DNA of 64,000 nucleotides from Candidatus Bathyarchaeota archaeon (GTDB lineage Archaea; Thermoproteota; Bathyarchaeia; Bathyarchaeales; Bathycorpusculaceae), in the NCBI GenBank assembly GCA_026014595.1, contig JAOZHY010000019.1, positions 1-64,000 on the forward strand, read 5' to 3'. Shown here piece by piece: positions 45,677 through 53,876 of this stretch. Both the position numbers and the translations under genes were made by a program. The notes under the pieces are model-generated. The model ran no database searches. It was not told the origin of the DNA and worked only from the letters and a program-made list of their open reading frames with translations. Each line of letters begins with the position of its first letter. The stretch's first letter is position 1.

Positions 45677-47017
45677 ATGAAAAACACGAAAAGAACTGTT
45701 GCGACAGCGCTCTTTGCATTTCTACTAATCGCATCACTGGCGGCACCTCTCGCTATCAGCAACGCAAACGCCGAAACCACGGCAAACTCTGCGCAGCCCG
45801 AAGTCACCAACGACGGGAACTGGTGGAAAATTCAAACTGACCTCATCACCGTATTGTTTCCCGCCAACGGAACCAAACCCATGTTCCTGTGGTACTCCAC
45901 TAACGACTCAAGCAGAGTTTATGTCGTAAAGTATAAGGGACTTGTCGAGTACACCACCATTGACCGCGACTACTACACGCAGCAAGCCGAAGCTGACCCG
46001 CTGACAATCCGCGAGATGTTGTTGGCAAATTACGCTATGCATGGTCCACATAGAGTTGAAATTAGGAATAAGATACTGCATGGCTATAACTGGCTTTCAG
46101 GCTTCCACCCATCATTCCTGCCGTTCAGCGCGGGCAGATGGAACCTCACAGGTCCAGTGACGGTCAACAGAACCGACGGCGTCTCCTATGTCAGCTTCAA
46201 CTTCACCTTGATCAAGGCGCCCAGAGGCTTCAGTTTCGCTGAGAACAACGTCATAATCCGCTGCCGGTTCTATGCCAATGCCTCCACTGAAGATGTATAT
46301 GGATTTTACAACTACACTGTACTGCCAGGCGAGCTGAAAATGGATTTGGTCATACAGAACTGGAGGTGGAACATCGACAAGCTCAACAGCTTCTTCGCCC
46401 AGTTGCAAGAAGACTGTAACGTCACGGTGCCGAAGATGCGTGCGGGCTTAGCATTGTGGACCGACATGTCATCCATAGCGTTTTACAACATGACGGTTGC
46501 CCAGAAAGATGCAAGCCAAACCAGCACTCAAGTGCCCGAAAGCAGCACACAAGCAGACACGGAGCCAGTTGAAGCCCACTCGAATGCTGCCTGGCAACGG
46601 ATCTGGCTGGGAGACATGGGCAAATACACTGTTCCCCTGAACTTGGGACCCCGCTTCCACGCACGGTATAGGTTGCAGTTCGCCAACGAGAGCGAAACCT
46701 TAGGCGGCTTTGACTTCGTAAACTCCGCCGTCATCATCAACTCCACCAATCAGGGGGCAACAGCCGTCAATGTCACAGCAGCCTACCTTGCAGCGGGACA
46801 CCACCTGCGCCTGTTCATCGGTTACCCATACTTCGGCAACAACACGCTGGTACATGACCCCTCGATTGGTGTGGAAAACACTGCCGCTGAAACTCCCGCA
46901 TCGGTGATTCCTGAGAACTTGCCACTTATCTTTGCAGCCACGATGGTGATAGTCACGGTCGCTGCAGCCACGTTGAAGCTGCGAAAGCGCCCCATAGATG
47001 CGGTGAACATCCATTAA
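45677..47017 (+). CDS. secreted, membrane-anchored surface protein (intact paralogue of the 28-kb pseudogene)
   Basis: From the ATG at 45677 the protein has 446 residues. A signal peptide (KNTKRTVATALFAFLLIASLAAPLA, cleavage likely after NANA) leads to a beta-rich extracellular domain with many Asn-x-Ser/Thr sites. One C-terminal membrane helix (~415-437) ends in basic residues. Earlier ATG/12 codons are not needed. No catalytic motif is seen. It aligns end to end with the broken copy at 28126-29559. The partner or ligand is unknown. Confidence 0.75.
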   Translation: MKNTKRTVATALFAFLLIASLAAPLAISNANAETTANSAQPEVTNDGNWWKIQTDLITVLFPANGTKPMFLWYSTNDSSRVYVVKYKGLVEYTTIDRDYYTQQAEADPLTIREMLLANYAMHGPHRVEIRNKILHGYNWLSGFHPSFLPFSAGRWNLTGPVTVNRTDGVSYVSFNFTLIKAPRGFSFAENNVIIRCRFYANASTEDVYGFYNYTVLPGELKMDLVIQNWRWNIDKLNSFFAQLQEDCNVTVPKMRAGLALWTDMSSIAFYNMTVAQKDASQTSTQVPESSTQADTEPVEAHSNAAWQRIWLGDMGKYTVPLNLGPRFHARYRLQFANESETLGGFDFVNSAVIINSTNQGATAVNVTAAYLAAGHHLRLFIGYPYFGNNTLVHDPSIGVENTAAETPASVIPENLPLIFAATMVIVTVAAATLKLRKRPIDAVNIH

Positions 47018-47112
47018 TTCCTCTCTTCTTTTTTGTTTCTGAATAAAACAACCTCTCTCAGAGTTGATTTCTCATCAGGACCTGGTTTTGGCCGCGGCAG
47101 TCCATTCACAAT

Positions 47113-47122
47113 GTTTATTAAG
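47113..47122 (+). promoter_or_regulatory. TATA box of the 47-aa protein gene
   Basis: GTTTATTAAG is ~45 nt before the proposed GTG start at 47163. Confidence 0.4.
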
Positions 47123-47162
47123 TCTTACTACTCGTATTCATACTGGAAAGAGAGGATTGAAA

Positions 47163-47306
47163 GTGAGCCGCAAATCAAACCAAAAACTTGAAGCCCAGCT
47201 AGCAACGGAGCGTCCCGTCATTACGGCTGAAGGCACAGATTCAAATGCGGCTAAGAAAAAAAGAAAAGAAGACGCCAACGAACCCATCTACATCAAACGC
47301 ATATAA
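47163..47306 (+). CDS. small basic/acidic protein (47 aa)
   Basis: From the GTG at 47163 the peptide is hydrophilic, with KKKRKEDANEP near the end. TATA and an AGAGGA ribosome-binding stretch upstream support this start over the longer frame beginning at 47064, whose first 33 residues would start upstream of the TATA box. No family is recognised. Confidence 0.45.
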   Translation: MSRKSNQKLEAQLATERPVITAEGTDSNAAKKKRKEDANEPIYIKRI

Positions 47307-47427
47307 CCTAAAACAAAAGGGGAACTTCAAAAAAGCAATCTCCACTTAACAGTGGATAGTTTGCCAGTCTAAAATCATTTTTATATCCGCGTGCCTCTCT
47401 CCTGTTCCCGAAAGGCGAGGTTGAAAA

Positions 47428-47874
47428 ATGCAGTTTGCCGAAGCAAAACACGGAAGAGTTTTCATACTGAGATTGCACGACGGAGACCGTTTACCAGAAG
47501 CGCTGGAATCATTCGCGGCTGAACAAAAAATATCCACGGCCCTCTGTTTCTTCATAGGCGGCGCAGAAGAGAAAAGCCGCGTCGTAGTCGGACCCAAAAA
47601 CGGCGACGCGCTTCCACCTGAACCCATGACCACGCTGCTGCGCGGTGTACATGAGGCGTGCGGTTTAGGCACAATCTTCGCCGATGAAGCGGGAAAGCCG
47701 AAGCTGCACATGCACGCGAGTTTCGGACGCAACGAGAACACGGTCACGGGATGCGTGCGGATGGGCGTTGGCGTCTGGCACATAGGCGAAGTCGTAGTGC
47801 TGGAGCTGCTATGCTCTGAAGTCTGCAGGGCGGTGGATAAGGCAACTGGATTTGAGTTTTTGGAGATTCGATAA
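47428..47874 (+). CDS. PPC/DUF296-domain protein
   Basis: A 148-residue protein. The PCC fold is recognised from GRVFILRLHDGDRLPEALE, CFFIGGAEE, LHMHASFGR, and VVVLELLCSE. Metal-binding-like His residues are in LHMHAS. In plants the domain accompanies AT-hooks. In archaea and bacteria it is a stand-alone trimer of unknown activity. Confidence 0.87.
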   Translation: MQFAEAKHGRVFILRLHDGDRLPEALESFAAEQKISTALCFFIGGAEEKSRVVVGPKNGDALPPEPMTTLLRGVHEACGLGTIFADEAGKPKLHMHASFGRNENTVTGCVRMGVGVWHIGEVVVLELLCSEVCRAVDKATGFEFLEIR

Positions 47875-47890
47875 ACAAATTGTACGTTAC

Positions 47891-49471
47891 TTACGCAAAA
47901 GAGAATATGGTGATGGTTCGCGGGAAACTGCCGACTCTGTACACGTCGGTAAACCTGCCTGCGTCACTAAGCATCATGTACACATGCATCGCCGTCAAGG
48001 TTGAGTTGAAATACGGCACTTCGCCTCCATACTCGTAGAGAAACACGTACTTCACGTTGTTTTCTTGGCACAGTTCAACCAGTTCGGTCACGTTGAAGTC
48101 GGGTGTAAACGCGTCAACAGGCAGTTCAGGATACTGCAACACCTGGTTATGTCGGGACGCATTTGCTTCAAGATAAAACTGGACCATGTCTTTGTTGAAA
48201 TAGTTGAAGGCGCACAGGACCATTATGGACTCGTTCTGCTGCATGCGGTTCGCCGCGTACTCAGTCGCCTCTTGGGTGGGAATGTGAATCTGGTCTCTCG
48301 CCACCATCTGGTAAGCTTCAACGCTGCTGTACGCAACCGACACCGCCAACAAGGCGACGAGCGCGCCAGCCGCTATTTGACCTGCACGTTTCCTGCTCAT
48401 GCTAAACTGTCCAGCTTTCCATGCGTCGCGGGCTTTGTCGTATGCGAACCAGATGAAGCTGGCGGCTGCTATTGCTAGGACTGGAAAGAGCGGGGTCACA
48501 TAGCGCCACTGCTTGTTCGGGATTAAAGTGAAGAAGACGTAGACCACGATGAACCAGACGAGGAAGAACTTGTCCTCGTGTTTTCTCCTGTACGCCCACA
48601 ATCCAAGTCCCATCAAACCCAACGCGTACACAAGCAAAGAGACAGGGTGCACATCGTTGTAGGGCCACGCAATCTCTATGAGGTAAAAAATGGGCAAGGG
48701 AAACCGTGCGCTGTACACGGCTCTGTCTTGTCCGCCTTCCTGAATCACGTAGAGCAGTTGCCCGAGTTTGTCCAAGCCGTTGATTTGGGAAAGAACTAAA
48801 ACCCACGGAACGATAACCAACACGGCGATTATCGGCAGCAGCATGAACTTGCTGAATTTTACACGCAGCTTTTTCCTGTACAATAGCAGGAGGCTGACTA
48901 CCATGACTAAGCCAGCGACTACTATTTGGTATTTGGCAAGGAAGCCCACGCCAACCGCTACGCCACATAGGATTAGCGCCTTGTTTTGGTTGAGATACAT
49001 CCACGAGAAGAAAAAGAACAGTGAAAGTGTGAAAAAGAATATGAGCGCTGTTTCTAGCATGGCTGCTCTGGACAGCCAGAAAAAGCCAGGCGTCACACCG
49101 AGCAAGATGCTTGCGGTTAACGCGGTTCTGGGTCCGTATGTGCGGTTAGCGAATTCGAACACAACCCAGATTGAAAGCAACGAAAACGCCACGGCTGCAA
49201 GTCTACCTGAGAAGGCGCTTGCGCCGAAGATGCTGAAGAACCCTGTTGTCACTATGTCGTAGAGTGGCGGATAATAACCGTAAGTTGAGATATACTGGTG
49301 CGGTTTTCCCTGAAACAGCAGCAGGCTCCCGTACAGGTGAGGCATTTCATCCCACTGGATGGTCATGTACCCGAGGTTAAGCAGCAACAGCGAAGCGTAG
49401 ATTACCATGAAGACTAGTAGCGCCAGTCGCCATCGGTTTAACTCGGTTTTTAGCCATGAACGGAAATCCAC
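47891..49471 (-). CDS. GT39-like membrane glycosyltransferase
   Basis: A 526-residue multi-pass protein (about 11-13 hydrophobic segments). The first extracellular loop has the catalytic-type WDEMPHLYG (residues ~39-47), as in dolichyl-phosphate mannosyltransferase-like GT-C enzymes. The C-terminal ~110 residues are a soluble extracytoplasmic domain (QNESIMVLCAFNYFN...). It transfers sugars from lipid carriers to proteins or glycans at the outer face. The acceptor is unknown. Confidence 0.85.
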   Translation of the reverse strand: MDFRSWLKTELNRWRLALLVFMVIYASLLLLNLGYMTIQWDEMPHLYGSLLLFQGKPHQYISTYGYYPPLYDIVTTGFFSIFGASAFSGRLAAVAFSLLSIWVVFEFANRTYGPRTALTASILLGVTPGFFWLSRAAMLETALIFFFTLSLFFFFSWMYLNQNKALILCGVAVGVGFLAKYQIVVAGLVMVVSLLLLYRKKLRVKFSKFMLLPIIAVLVIVPWVLVLSQINGLDKLGQLLYVIQEGGQDRAVYSARFPLPIFYLIEIAWPYNDVHPVSLLVYALGLMGLGLWAYRRKHEDKFFLVWFIVVYVFFTLIPNKQWRYVTPLFPVLAIAAASFIWFAYDKARDAWKAGQFSMSRKRAGQIAAGALVALLAVSVAYSSVEAYQMVARDQIHIPTQEATEYAANRMQQNESIMVLCAFNYFNKDMVQFYLEANASRHNQVLQYPELPVDAFTPDFNVTELVELCQENNVKYVFLYEYGGEVPYFNSTLTAMHVYMMLSDAGRFTDVYRVGSFPRTITIFSFA

Positions 49472-49688
49472 AGGGTCAGCACATCCGAAGACAGAATGAT
49501 TATGTGGAGTACAGGGTTTTTAATGTTTCAGTAAAAAGTTGCTAAAAGGCAATCTAGCGACGTCCACCAAAAAAGCGTTTCAACTATTGGAAAAGTCAAT
49601 TCCGCGGACGTAATTCACCGCGAATACGCAAATCATTTATGCTCAGCAGCATTGGATTGTGTCTTGAGATAATCTGGTCCTGTCCGAC

Positions 49689-50402
49689 ATGGAAATTTCA
49701 ATCGTACTACCAGCCTACAACGAGGCCTCACGCATCAAAGGATCCATACGAGAAGTCAAGCGTGCGGTCAGCAAGCTGACGGGTTCCTTTGAGATTATTG
49801 TGGTTGAGGACGGCAGCACAGACGGCACAGCCGACATAGTCACGGAGCTTTCAAAAAACGACTCCCACCTGCAGCTTTTGCATTCCGAGACGCGTCTGGG
49901 AAAGGGTAAAGCCGTGAAGAAGGGGCTTGGCTCAGCAACGGGTGACGTTGTCGTTTTCATGGATGTTGATTTGGCAACGAGTTTGACGTTTCTGCCGCAG
50001 GTAGTCGAGTTGGCCAAGGCACGGAGGGCGCTGGTGGTTGGTTCACGGCATGTTAAAGGTTCCAGAGTGCAGCGTTCTTTCATGCGCACCTTGTCCAGCT
50101 TGAGTTACAACTTGCTCGTGCGGTTACTTTTCCAGGACGGAGTCCATGACCACCAGTGCGGCTTCAAAGCCATGCGCCGAGAAGTTGCCCAGTTCCTGCG
50201 CGACAGCGTGGAATCGAACGGTTTTTTCCTCGACACTGAGATGATTCTGCGGTGTAAAATGCAGGGCATCCCGGTGGTGGAGGTTGGCGTGGACTGGGTA
50301 GAAGTTCGGAAGAAAAACGCTGCGGGCGTGAGGCTTTTCAGGGATTCGCTGAAGCTGGGGCTGGCCTTGTTAAGGTTCAGGTTGTACACGAATCGCATAT
50401 AA
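49689..50402 (+). CDS. GT2 dolichol-phosphate glycosyltransferase-like protein
   Basis: A 237-residue GT-A enzyme without membrane helices. VLPAYNEASRIKGS, VVEDGSTDGTA and FMDVDLATS (DxD) give the nucleotide-sugar site. QCGFKAMRRE and FFLDTEMILRC are typical of dolichol-phosphate glucose/mannose synthases. It would load a sugar on a polyprenyl-phosphate for enzymes like the divergent GT39 protein, 217 nt away. Confidence 0.9.
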   Translation: MEISIVLPAYNEASRIKGSIREVKRAVSKLTGSFEIIVVEDGSTDGTADIVTELSKNDSHLQLLHSETRLGKGKAVKKGLGSATGDVVVFMDVDLATSLTFLPQVVELAKARRALVVGSRHVKGSRVQRSFMRTLSSLSYNLLVRLLFQDGVHDHQCGFKAMRREVAQFLRDSVESNGFFLDTEMILRCKMQGIPVVEVGVDWVEVRKKNAAGVRLFRDSLKLGLALLRFRLYTNRI

Positions 50403-50424
50403 AGCGGCGCTTGGCTATCCTTCA

Positions 50425-50646
50425 TAGGTTTCGGATTGTAAATAACTAAAAATTCGCAGAACCATAGGAAAAACGTGGGCTGCGCGCTTTCAAGAGGAAT
50501 GCCTAAGGGAGACACGGTGCAGTGTGATTTGCCATGGTTCAGTTTTCAACGTCAAAACAGGCGAAAGTTGTTAGAGCCCTGCAAAGAAGCCAGAGCCAAA
50601 GTACGAGTTAAAAATCGATGGCGACCAGATTCTAATCGGTAAGTGA
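50425..50646 (+). pseudogene. remnant of a Rieske [2Fe-2S] ferredoxin
   Basis: Reading from ~50463 gives NVGCALSRGMPKGDTVQCD. A one-base shift near 50529 then gives CHGSVFNVKTGE, an in-frame TAG, and finally PAKKPEPKYELKIDGDQILIG ending at 50646. This order is the second half of a Rieske domain, with the Cys-His of the second cluster motif. The first Cys of the first motif is not found. Two lesions plus a degraded start make it a dead gene. The 250-bp stretch has no other gene. Confidence 0.7.
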
Positions 50647-50651
50647 CGTTT

Positions 50652-51056
50652 TCACTGTCTCTCAATCAACTCAATGAGGGTTCCGTCGGGGTCTTCCACA
50701 AACGCTATCAGCGAACCTGTTGGGCTGAGCCTGAAGGGCTCGTCAGTTATGGTGATTTTCTCGCGTCGCATTTCAGCAATAGTCTTCGCCATATCCTTAA
50801 CTTCAAAGGCAAGATGGTCGAACAAGCGGTCTTCGTAAGCTGGCTGACTGAAATTTTTCTGTCTGCGGTAAAACGTCAACTCAAGCGTGCATCCTTCAGC
50901 TTTGGGGTCTCGGAGAAAGGCGATTTCGGCGTCGTTTTGCGGTATCTCTCTTCTGCTGACAAGCGCCAAACCGAGGAGTCGGGTGTAGAAGTCGATGGAT
51001 CTGTCCATGTTGCTTGTTCGAATGCTGGCGTGAACAAACATGCTTGCTCTCCACAT
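50652..51056 (-). CDS. VOC-superfamily (glyoxalase I-like) metalloprotein
   Basis: A 134-residue protein with two beta-alpha-beta3 repeats. The four metal ligands of the fold are visible: His in FVHASIRT, Glu in TLELTFY, His in FDHLAFEV, Glu in TLIELIE. It may be lactoylglutathione lyase-like or another VOC enzyme. Archaea generally lack glutathione, so the substrate is open. Confidence 0.87.
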   Translation of the reverse strand: MWRASMFVHASIRTSNMDRSIDFYTRLLGLALVSRREIPQNDAEIAFLRDPKAEGCTLELTFYRRQKNFSQPAYEDRLFDHLAFEVKDMAKTIAEMRREKITITDEPFRLSPTGSLIAFVEDPDGTLIELIERQ

Positions 51057-51090
51057 TTTACGATTGCGTTACGTTATAAAGAGTTTGCGA

Positions 51091-51525
51091 CTACGTCTTG
51101 CCGCCTAAACGCTTGCTGACTTCCTTGTCCAGCACCTCATTGACAAGCGCGTCTACCGTTTGAATCTGAATGTTGGCTCGGGGCACGCTTACGAAACTGA
51201 CCTTGCTAAAGCGTTTTTTTAGCTCTTGCACTCTGCGCCATAACCGCCTTAGTTCGGCGTTTTTCACTTTGTACTCGCCAGTTAGCTGTCGGGTTACTAG
51301 TTCGCTGTCAAGGTGGCAAGCGACTTCTTCAGCGCCGACCTCCGCAGCAAACTCTAGCGCAGCGATTAATGCTTCATACTCAGCTTGGTTGTTGGTGCGC
51401 GAGCCTAAGTAACGGGCGTCTGTCTTGATGACTTGGTTTTCGGAGAGAATCGTGAAAGCTGCGGCTGCGGGTCCTGGGTTGCCTCTGGCGCCGCCGTCGG
51501 AAAAAATCATTAGCCGTTTGGGCAT
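51091..51525 (-). CDS. rnhA: RNase HI-like protein
   Basis: A 144-residue RNase H fold. The acidic active site is seen in FSDGGARGNPGP (Asp), NNQAEYEAL (Glu), CHLDSELV (Asp) and TVDALVNEVLD (Asp). It lacks the basic handle helix, as in archaeal and Gram-positive type I enzymes. It removes RNA from RNA-DNA hybrids. Confidence 0.93.
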   Translation of the reverse strand: MPKRLMIFSDGGARGNPGPAAAAFTILSENQVIKTDARYLGSRTNNQAEYEALIAALEFAAEVGAEEVACHLDSELVTRQLTGEYKVKNAELRRLWRRVQELKKRFSKVSFVSVPRANIQIQTVDALVNEVLDKEVSKRLGGKT

Positions 51526-51658
51526 ATGCGTTTCCTCTCGCCTTGTGTGTTTAGTCCTTTATTAAGGCGGTTAATAGCATAAATTGTTGTTGCTTAGGCA
51601 CAGTCACATTCGTTTATGAGCATATATAACATATATTTTTTAATCTAGGTGCATCATT

Positions 51659-52006
51659 TTGGAAATAACCAAGTTAACCACGCCACTTCAAACTGCGTTA
51701 ATAAACTATGGCGGCGAAACAAAACTCGTAAAGCTCAAAAACAGGAATGGCTGGAGCATTGCCAAGGGTTTTCGGCGAGGAAAGTTTGAAATTATGGCGG
51801 AGATCCTGCTTTTTTGCGACCAACAAAGGGCCAAAACCTGCATAATGTATAAGGTCAACCTCAACTACGCCCAACTGAAACAAAACTTGGCCTTCCTAAC
51901 GTTACAGGGCTTGCTCCTACGGAAGAAGGATAAGTATGTCACAACCGAGAAAGGCTATCGGTTTCTCAGCCTGTTCGTCCAACTCACCGACATGCTGAAC
52001 TGTTGA
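51659..52006 (+). CDS. winged-helix DNA-binding protein, paralogue of the 27.6-kb regulator
   Basis: A 115-residue protein. IMAEILLFCDQQRAKTCIMYKVNLNYAQLKQNLAFL and the wing YVTTEKGYRF match the 27575-27907 protein closely in layout. An extra ~28-residue N-terminus is present. TTG start after a long AT-rich leader (51600-51650). It is likely a transcription regulator. Confidence 0.8.
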   Translation: MEITKLTTPLQTALINYGGETKLVKLKNRNGWSIAKGFRRGKFEIMAEILLFCDQQRAKTCIMYKVNLNYAQLKQNLAFLTLQGLLLRKKDKYVTTEKGYRFLSLFVQLTDMLNC

Positions 52007-52025
52007 CGTAAGCGCAGAGAAACCG

Positions 52026-52244
52026 TCAGCGTCGGCTAATCCAAGCCGCTTTCAAAGCTGAAACAAAACAGGCTTCGTCTTGCGCCAAGCGACTTTTGAC
52101 TGCTCGCCATGTAGCGGGGCAATTTTTGTATTCTACACCCACGACTTCGTGGATGATTTTGTCGATTTCACGTCGGTTTTCAGGAGTAACTTGTATTCCA
52201 GCCTTTTTTAGAACTTCTCCGATGTGTCTGAAGTAGCCGGTCAT
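52026..52244 (-). CDS. small archaeal protein of unknown function (72 aa)
   Basis: A helical hydrophilic protein (MTGYFRHIGEVLKKAGIQV, then EIDKIIHEVVGVEYKNCPATW). The even composition and clean ends suggest a real gene, found as a conserved small protein type in related archaea to my knowledge. It is convergent with the winged-helix gene, 20 nt away. Confidence 0.65.
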   Translation of the reverse strand: MTGYFRHIGEVLKKAGIQVTPENRREIDKIIHEVVGVEYKNCPATWRAVKSRLAQDEACFVSALKAAWISRR

Positions 52245-52372
52245 GTCAATCCTTTAATTTCAGTGTGGGGGTTTTTGAAAAATCTTGCGCCTGAAACGTA
52301 GCGTCATTATTTTGATTCTTTATGTGGGATTCATAAGGATTAAGGGCTGAAACGGCGAGAAGCTACAGTGTA

Positions 52373-52840
52373 ATGTCAAGCCATAGAAAACCAGTCGCAT
52401 CCTTTCTCATAGCAGTGGCTTTGCTGCTTGCATTTGCGGGTTTTGCTCAAGCCACCACACTCTACTTCACGGTGAAAGCAGGAGAGGAAAAGACTCAGCC
52501 GATTACTTTGGCTGTTGAAGACCGCGTTTTGATACAGTTCAAAGTTGTCGGCGGAACAGTCACCGCTAGCGCGCTGCGTTTTTCCATGACTTTTCCGAAC
52601 GCCACAGTGAAAGACTTTGGTGAATCTGGCGACTTCATTTATCGTTTTGTCTGCGACGCAGAAGGCGACTACGTGTTAACTTTTAACAACACTGGGTCGG
52701 AGAATATGCAGGTGACCCTCAACTATGAGGTTGACCATTACATTTTTGGGATTCCGCAGATGCTCTTCATGGTCATACTGATCGTGGGCATTAGTCTGGT
52801 GGGCGTTGCAGTTTTCATAGGGCTAAGCCGGAAACCATAG
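52373..52840 (+). CDS. type I membrane protein with a p24/GOLD-like domain
   Basis: A 155-residue protein. A signal peptide (residues ~9-27) is followed by a ~95-residue beta domain and one C-terminal membrane helix (~128-148). The ending SRKP is short and basic. The text ends GDYVLTFNNTGSENMQVTLNYEV just before the helix, which is how the GOLD domain of eukaryotic p24/TMED proteins is laid out. This is a resemblance of topology and pattern and needs a profile search. The ligand is unknown. Confidence 0.6.
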   Translation: MSSHRKPVASFLIAVALLLAFAGFAQATTLYFTVKAGEEKTQPITLAVEDRVLIQFKVVGGTVTASALRFSMTFPNATVKDFGESGDFIYRFVCDAEGDYVLTFNNTGSENMQVTLNYEVDHYIFGIPQMLFMVILIVGISLVGVAVFIGLSRKP

Positions 52841-52870
52841 CACGTTGCGATGCGCAAGCCCAAGCCAGAA

Positions 52871-52880
52871 AAATTAAATA
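52871..52880 (+). promoter_or_regulatory. TATA box of the aldolase gene
   Basis: AAATTAAATA lies 42 nt before the ATG at 52922, with an AAGGAGAG site at 52907-52914. This fixes the start at 52922, not the 24-codon-longer frame. Confidence 0.55.
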
Positions 52881-52921
52881 ATGCGCAGTGTTGCCTACTC
52901 CTAAACAAGGAGAGATTAGGG

Positions 52922-53839
52922 ATGCTTGTGACAAACAAGGATTTGATGGTTCCAGCCAGAAAAAACGGCTACGCCATTCCCGCGTTGAACGTTCAGAACC
53001 TTGAAAGCTTAACCGCGGTGGCGGAGGCTGCGGCGGAGGAGAAATCACCCGTGATAATGCAGATAACGCCAAGCGTAATCAAGTACGCTGGACTGCAGTA
53101 CATAACCGGCTTGGCGAGGACGGCGGCGGCGCTTCAGCCAGTTCCGATGGCTATACATCTTGACCATGGTGAAGACTTTGAAACAGCGGCGAGATGCGTG
53201 GAAGCAGGGTTCAGCTCGGTGATGATTGATGGCTCCTTTTTAAAGTTTGACGAAAACGTGGCTTTAACAAAGCGTGTGGTGGACATGGCGCATCCGAAAG
53301 GCGTCAGCGTTGAAGCTGAACTGGGGAAGCTTGCGGGGGTGGAGGAGCGGAGCGTGGAGGAGAAAGACGCCATACTCACTGATCCTGATTCGGCGGCGGA
53401 GTTTGTGGAGAAAACGGGTGTGGACGCGTTGGCGGTGGCGATCGGCACTTCGCATGGCGCTTACAAGTTCAAGGCTGAAGCCAAACTTGACCTGGAGAGG
53501 CTCAAAAGCATCAGCGAGAAGGTTTCGATTCCGCTTGTTTTGCATGGCGCTTCAAGCGTGCCGCAGTGGCTTGTTGAAAAGGCGAACAGGTACGGTGCTG
53601 GGTTAAGCGGCGCGAAAGGGATACCTGAAGAGGAGTACAGGAAAGCCATTGCGTTGGGCATAGCGAAAATAAACATCGACACGGATTTGCGGCTGGCTTT
53701 CACGGCGACGGTGCGCGAGGTGCTGGCGAATTCGCCGAAGGAGTTTGACCCGCGAAAAATCCTGGGACCAGCGAAGGCTGCGATGAAGGAAGTGGCGAAG
53801 GGCAAGATGCGGCTGTTCGGAAGCGCAGAAAAAGCATAA
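52922..53839 (+). CDS. fba: class II fructose-bisphosphate aldolase family protein
   Basis: From the ATG at 52922 this is 305 residues. The zinc and catalytic residues are in AIHLDHGEDF (His, Asp) and VEAELGKLAGVE (Glu), and a late His lies in PLVLHGASSVP. The loop AIGTSHGAYKF and the phosphate-binding INIDTDLR follow. The enzyme would cleave or form fructose-1,6-bisphosphate or tagatose-1,6-bisphosphate. Class II enzymes are less usual in archaea, which mostly use other aldolases. Confidence 0.9.
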   Translation: MLVTNKDLMVPARKNGYAIPALNVQNLESLTAVAEAAAEEKSPVIMQITPSVIKYAGLQYITGLARTAAALQPVPMAIHLDHGEDFETAARCVEAGFSSVMIDGSFLKFDENVALTKRVVDMAHPKGVSVEAELGKLAGVEERSVEEKDAILTDPDSAAEFVEKTGVDALAVAIGTSHGAYKFKAEAKLDLERLKSISEKVSIPLVLHGASSVPQWLVEKANRYGAGLSGAKGIPEEEYRKAIALGIAKINIDTDLRLAFTATVREVLANSPKEFDPRKILGPAKAAMKEVAKGKMRLFGSAEKA

Positions 53840-53876
53840 CTGCGTTTCTTGCTCCTTATTTTAAGGGGCTGAAGGG

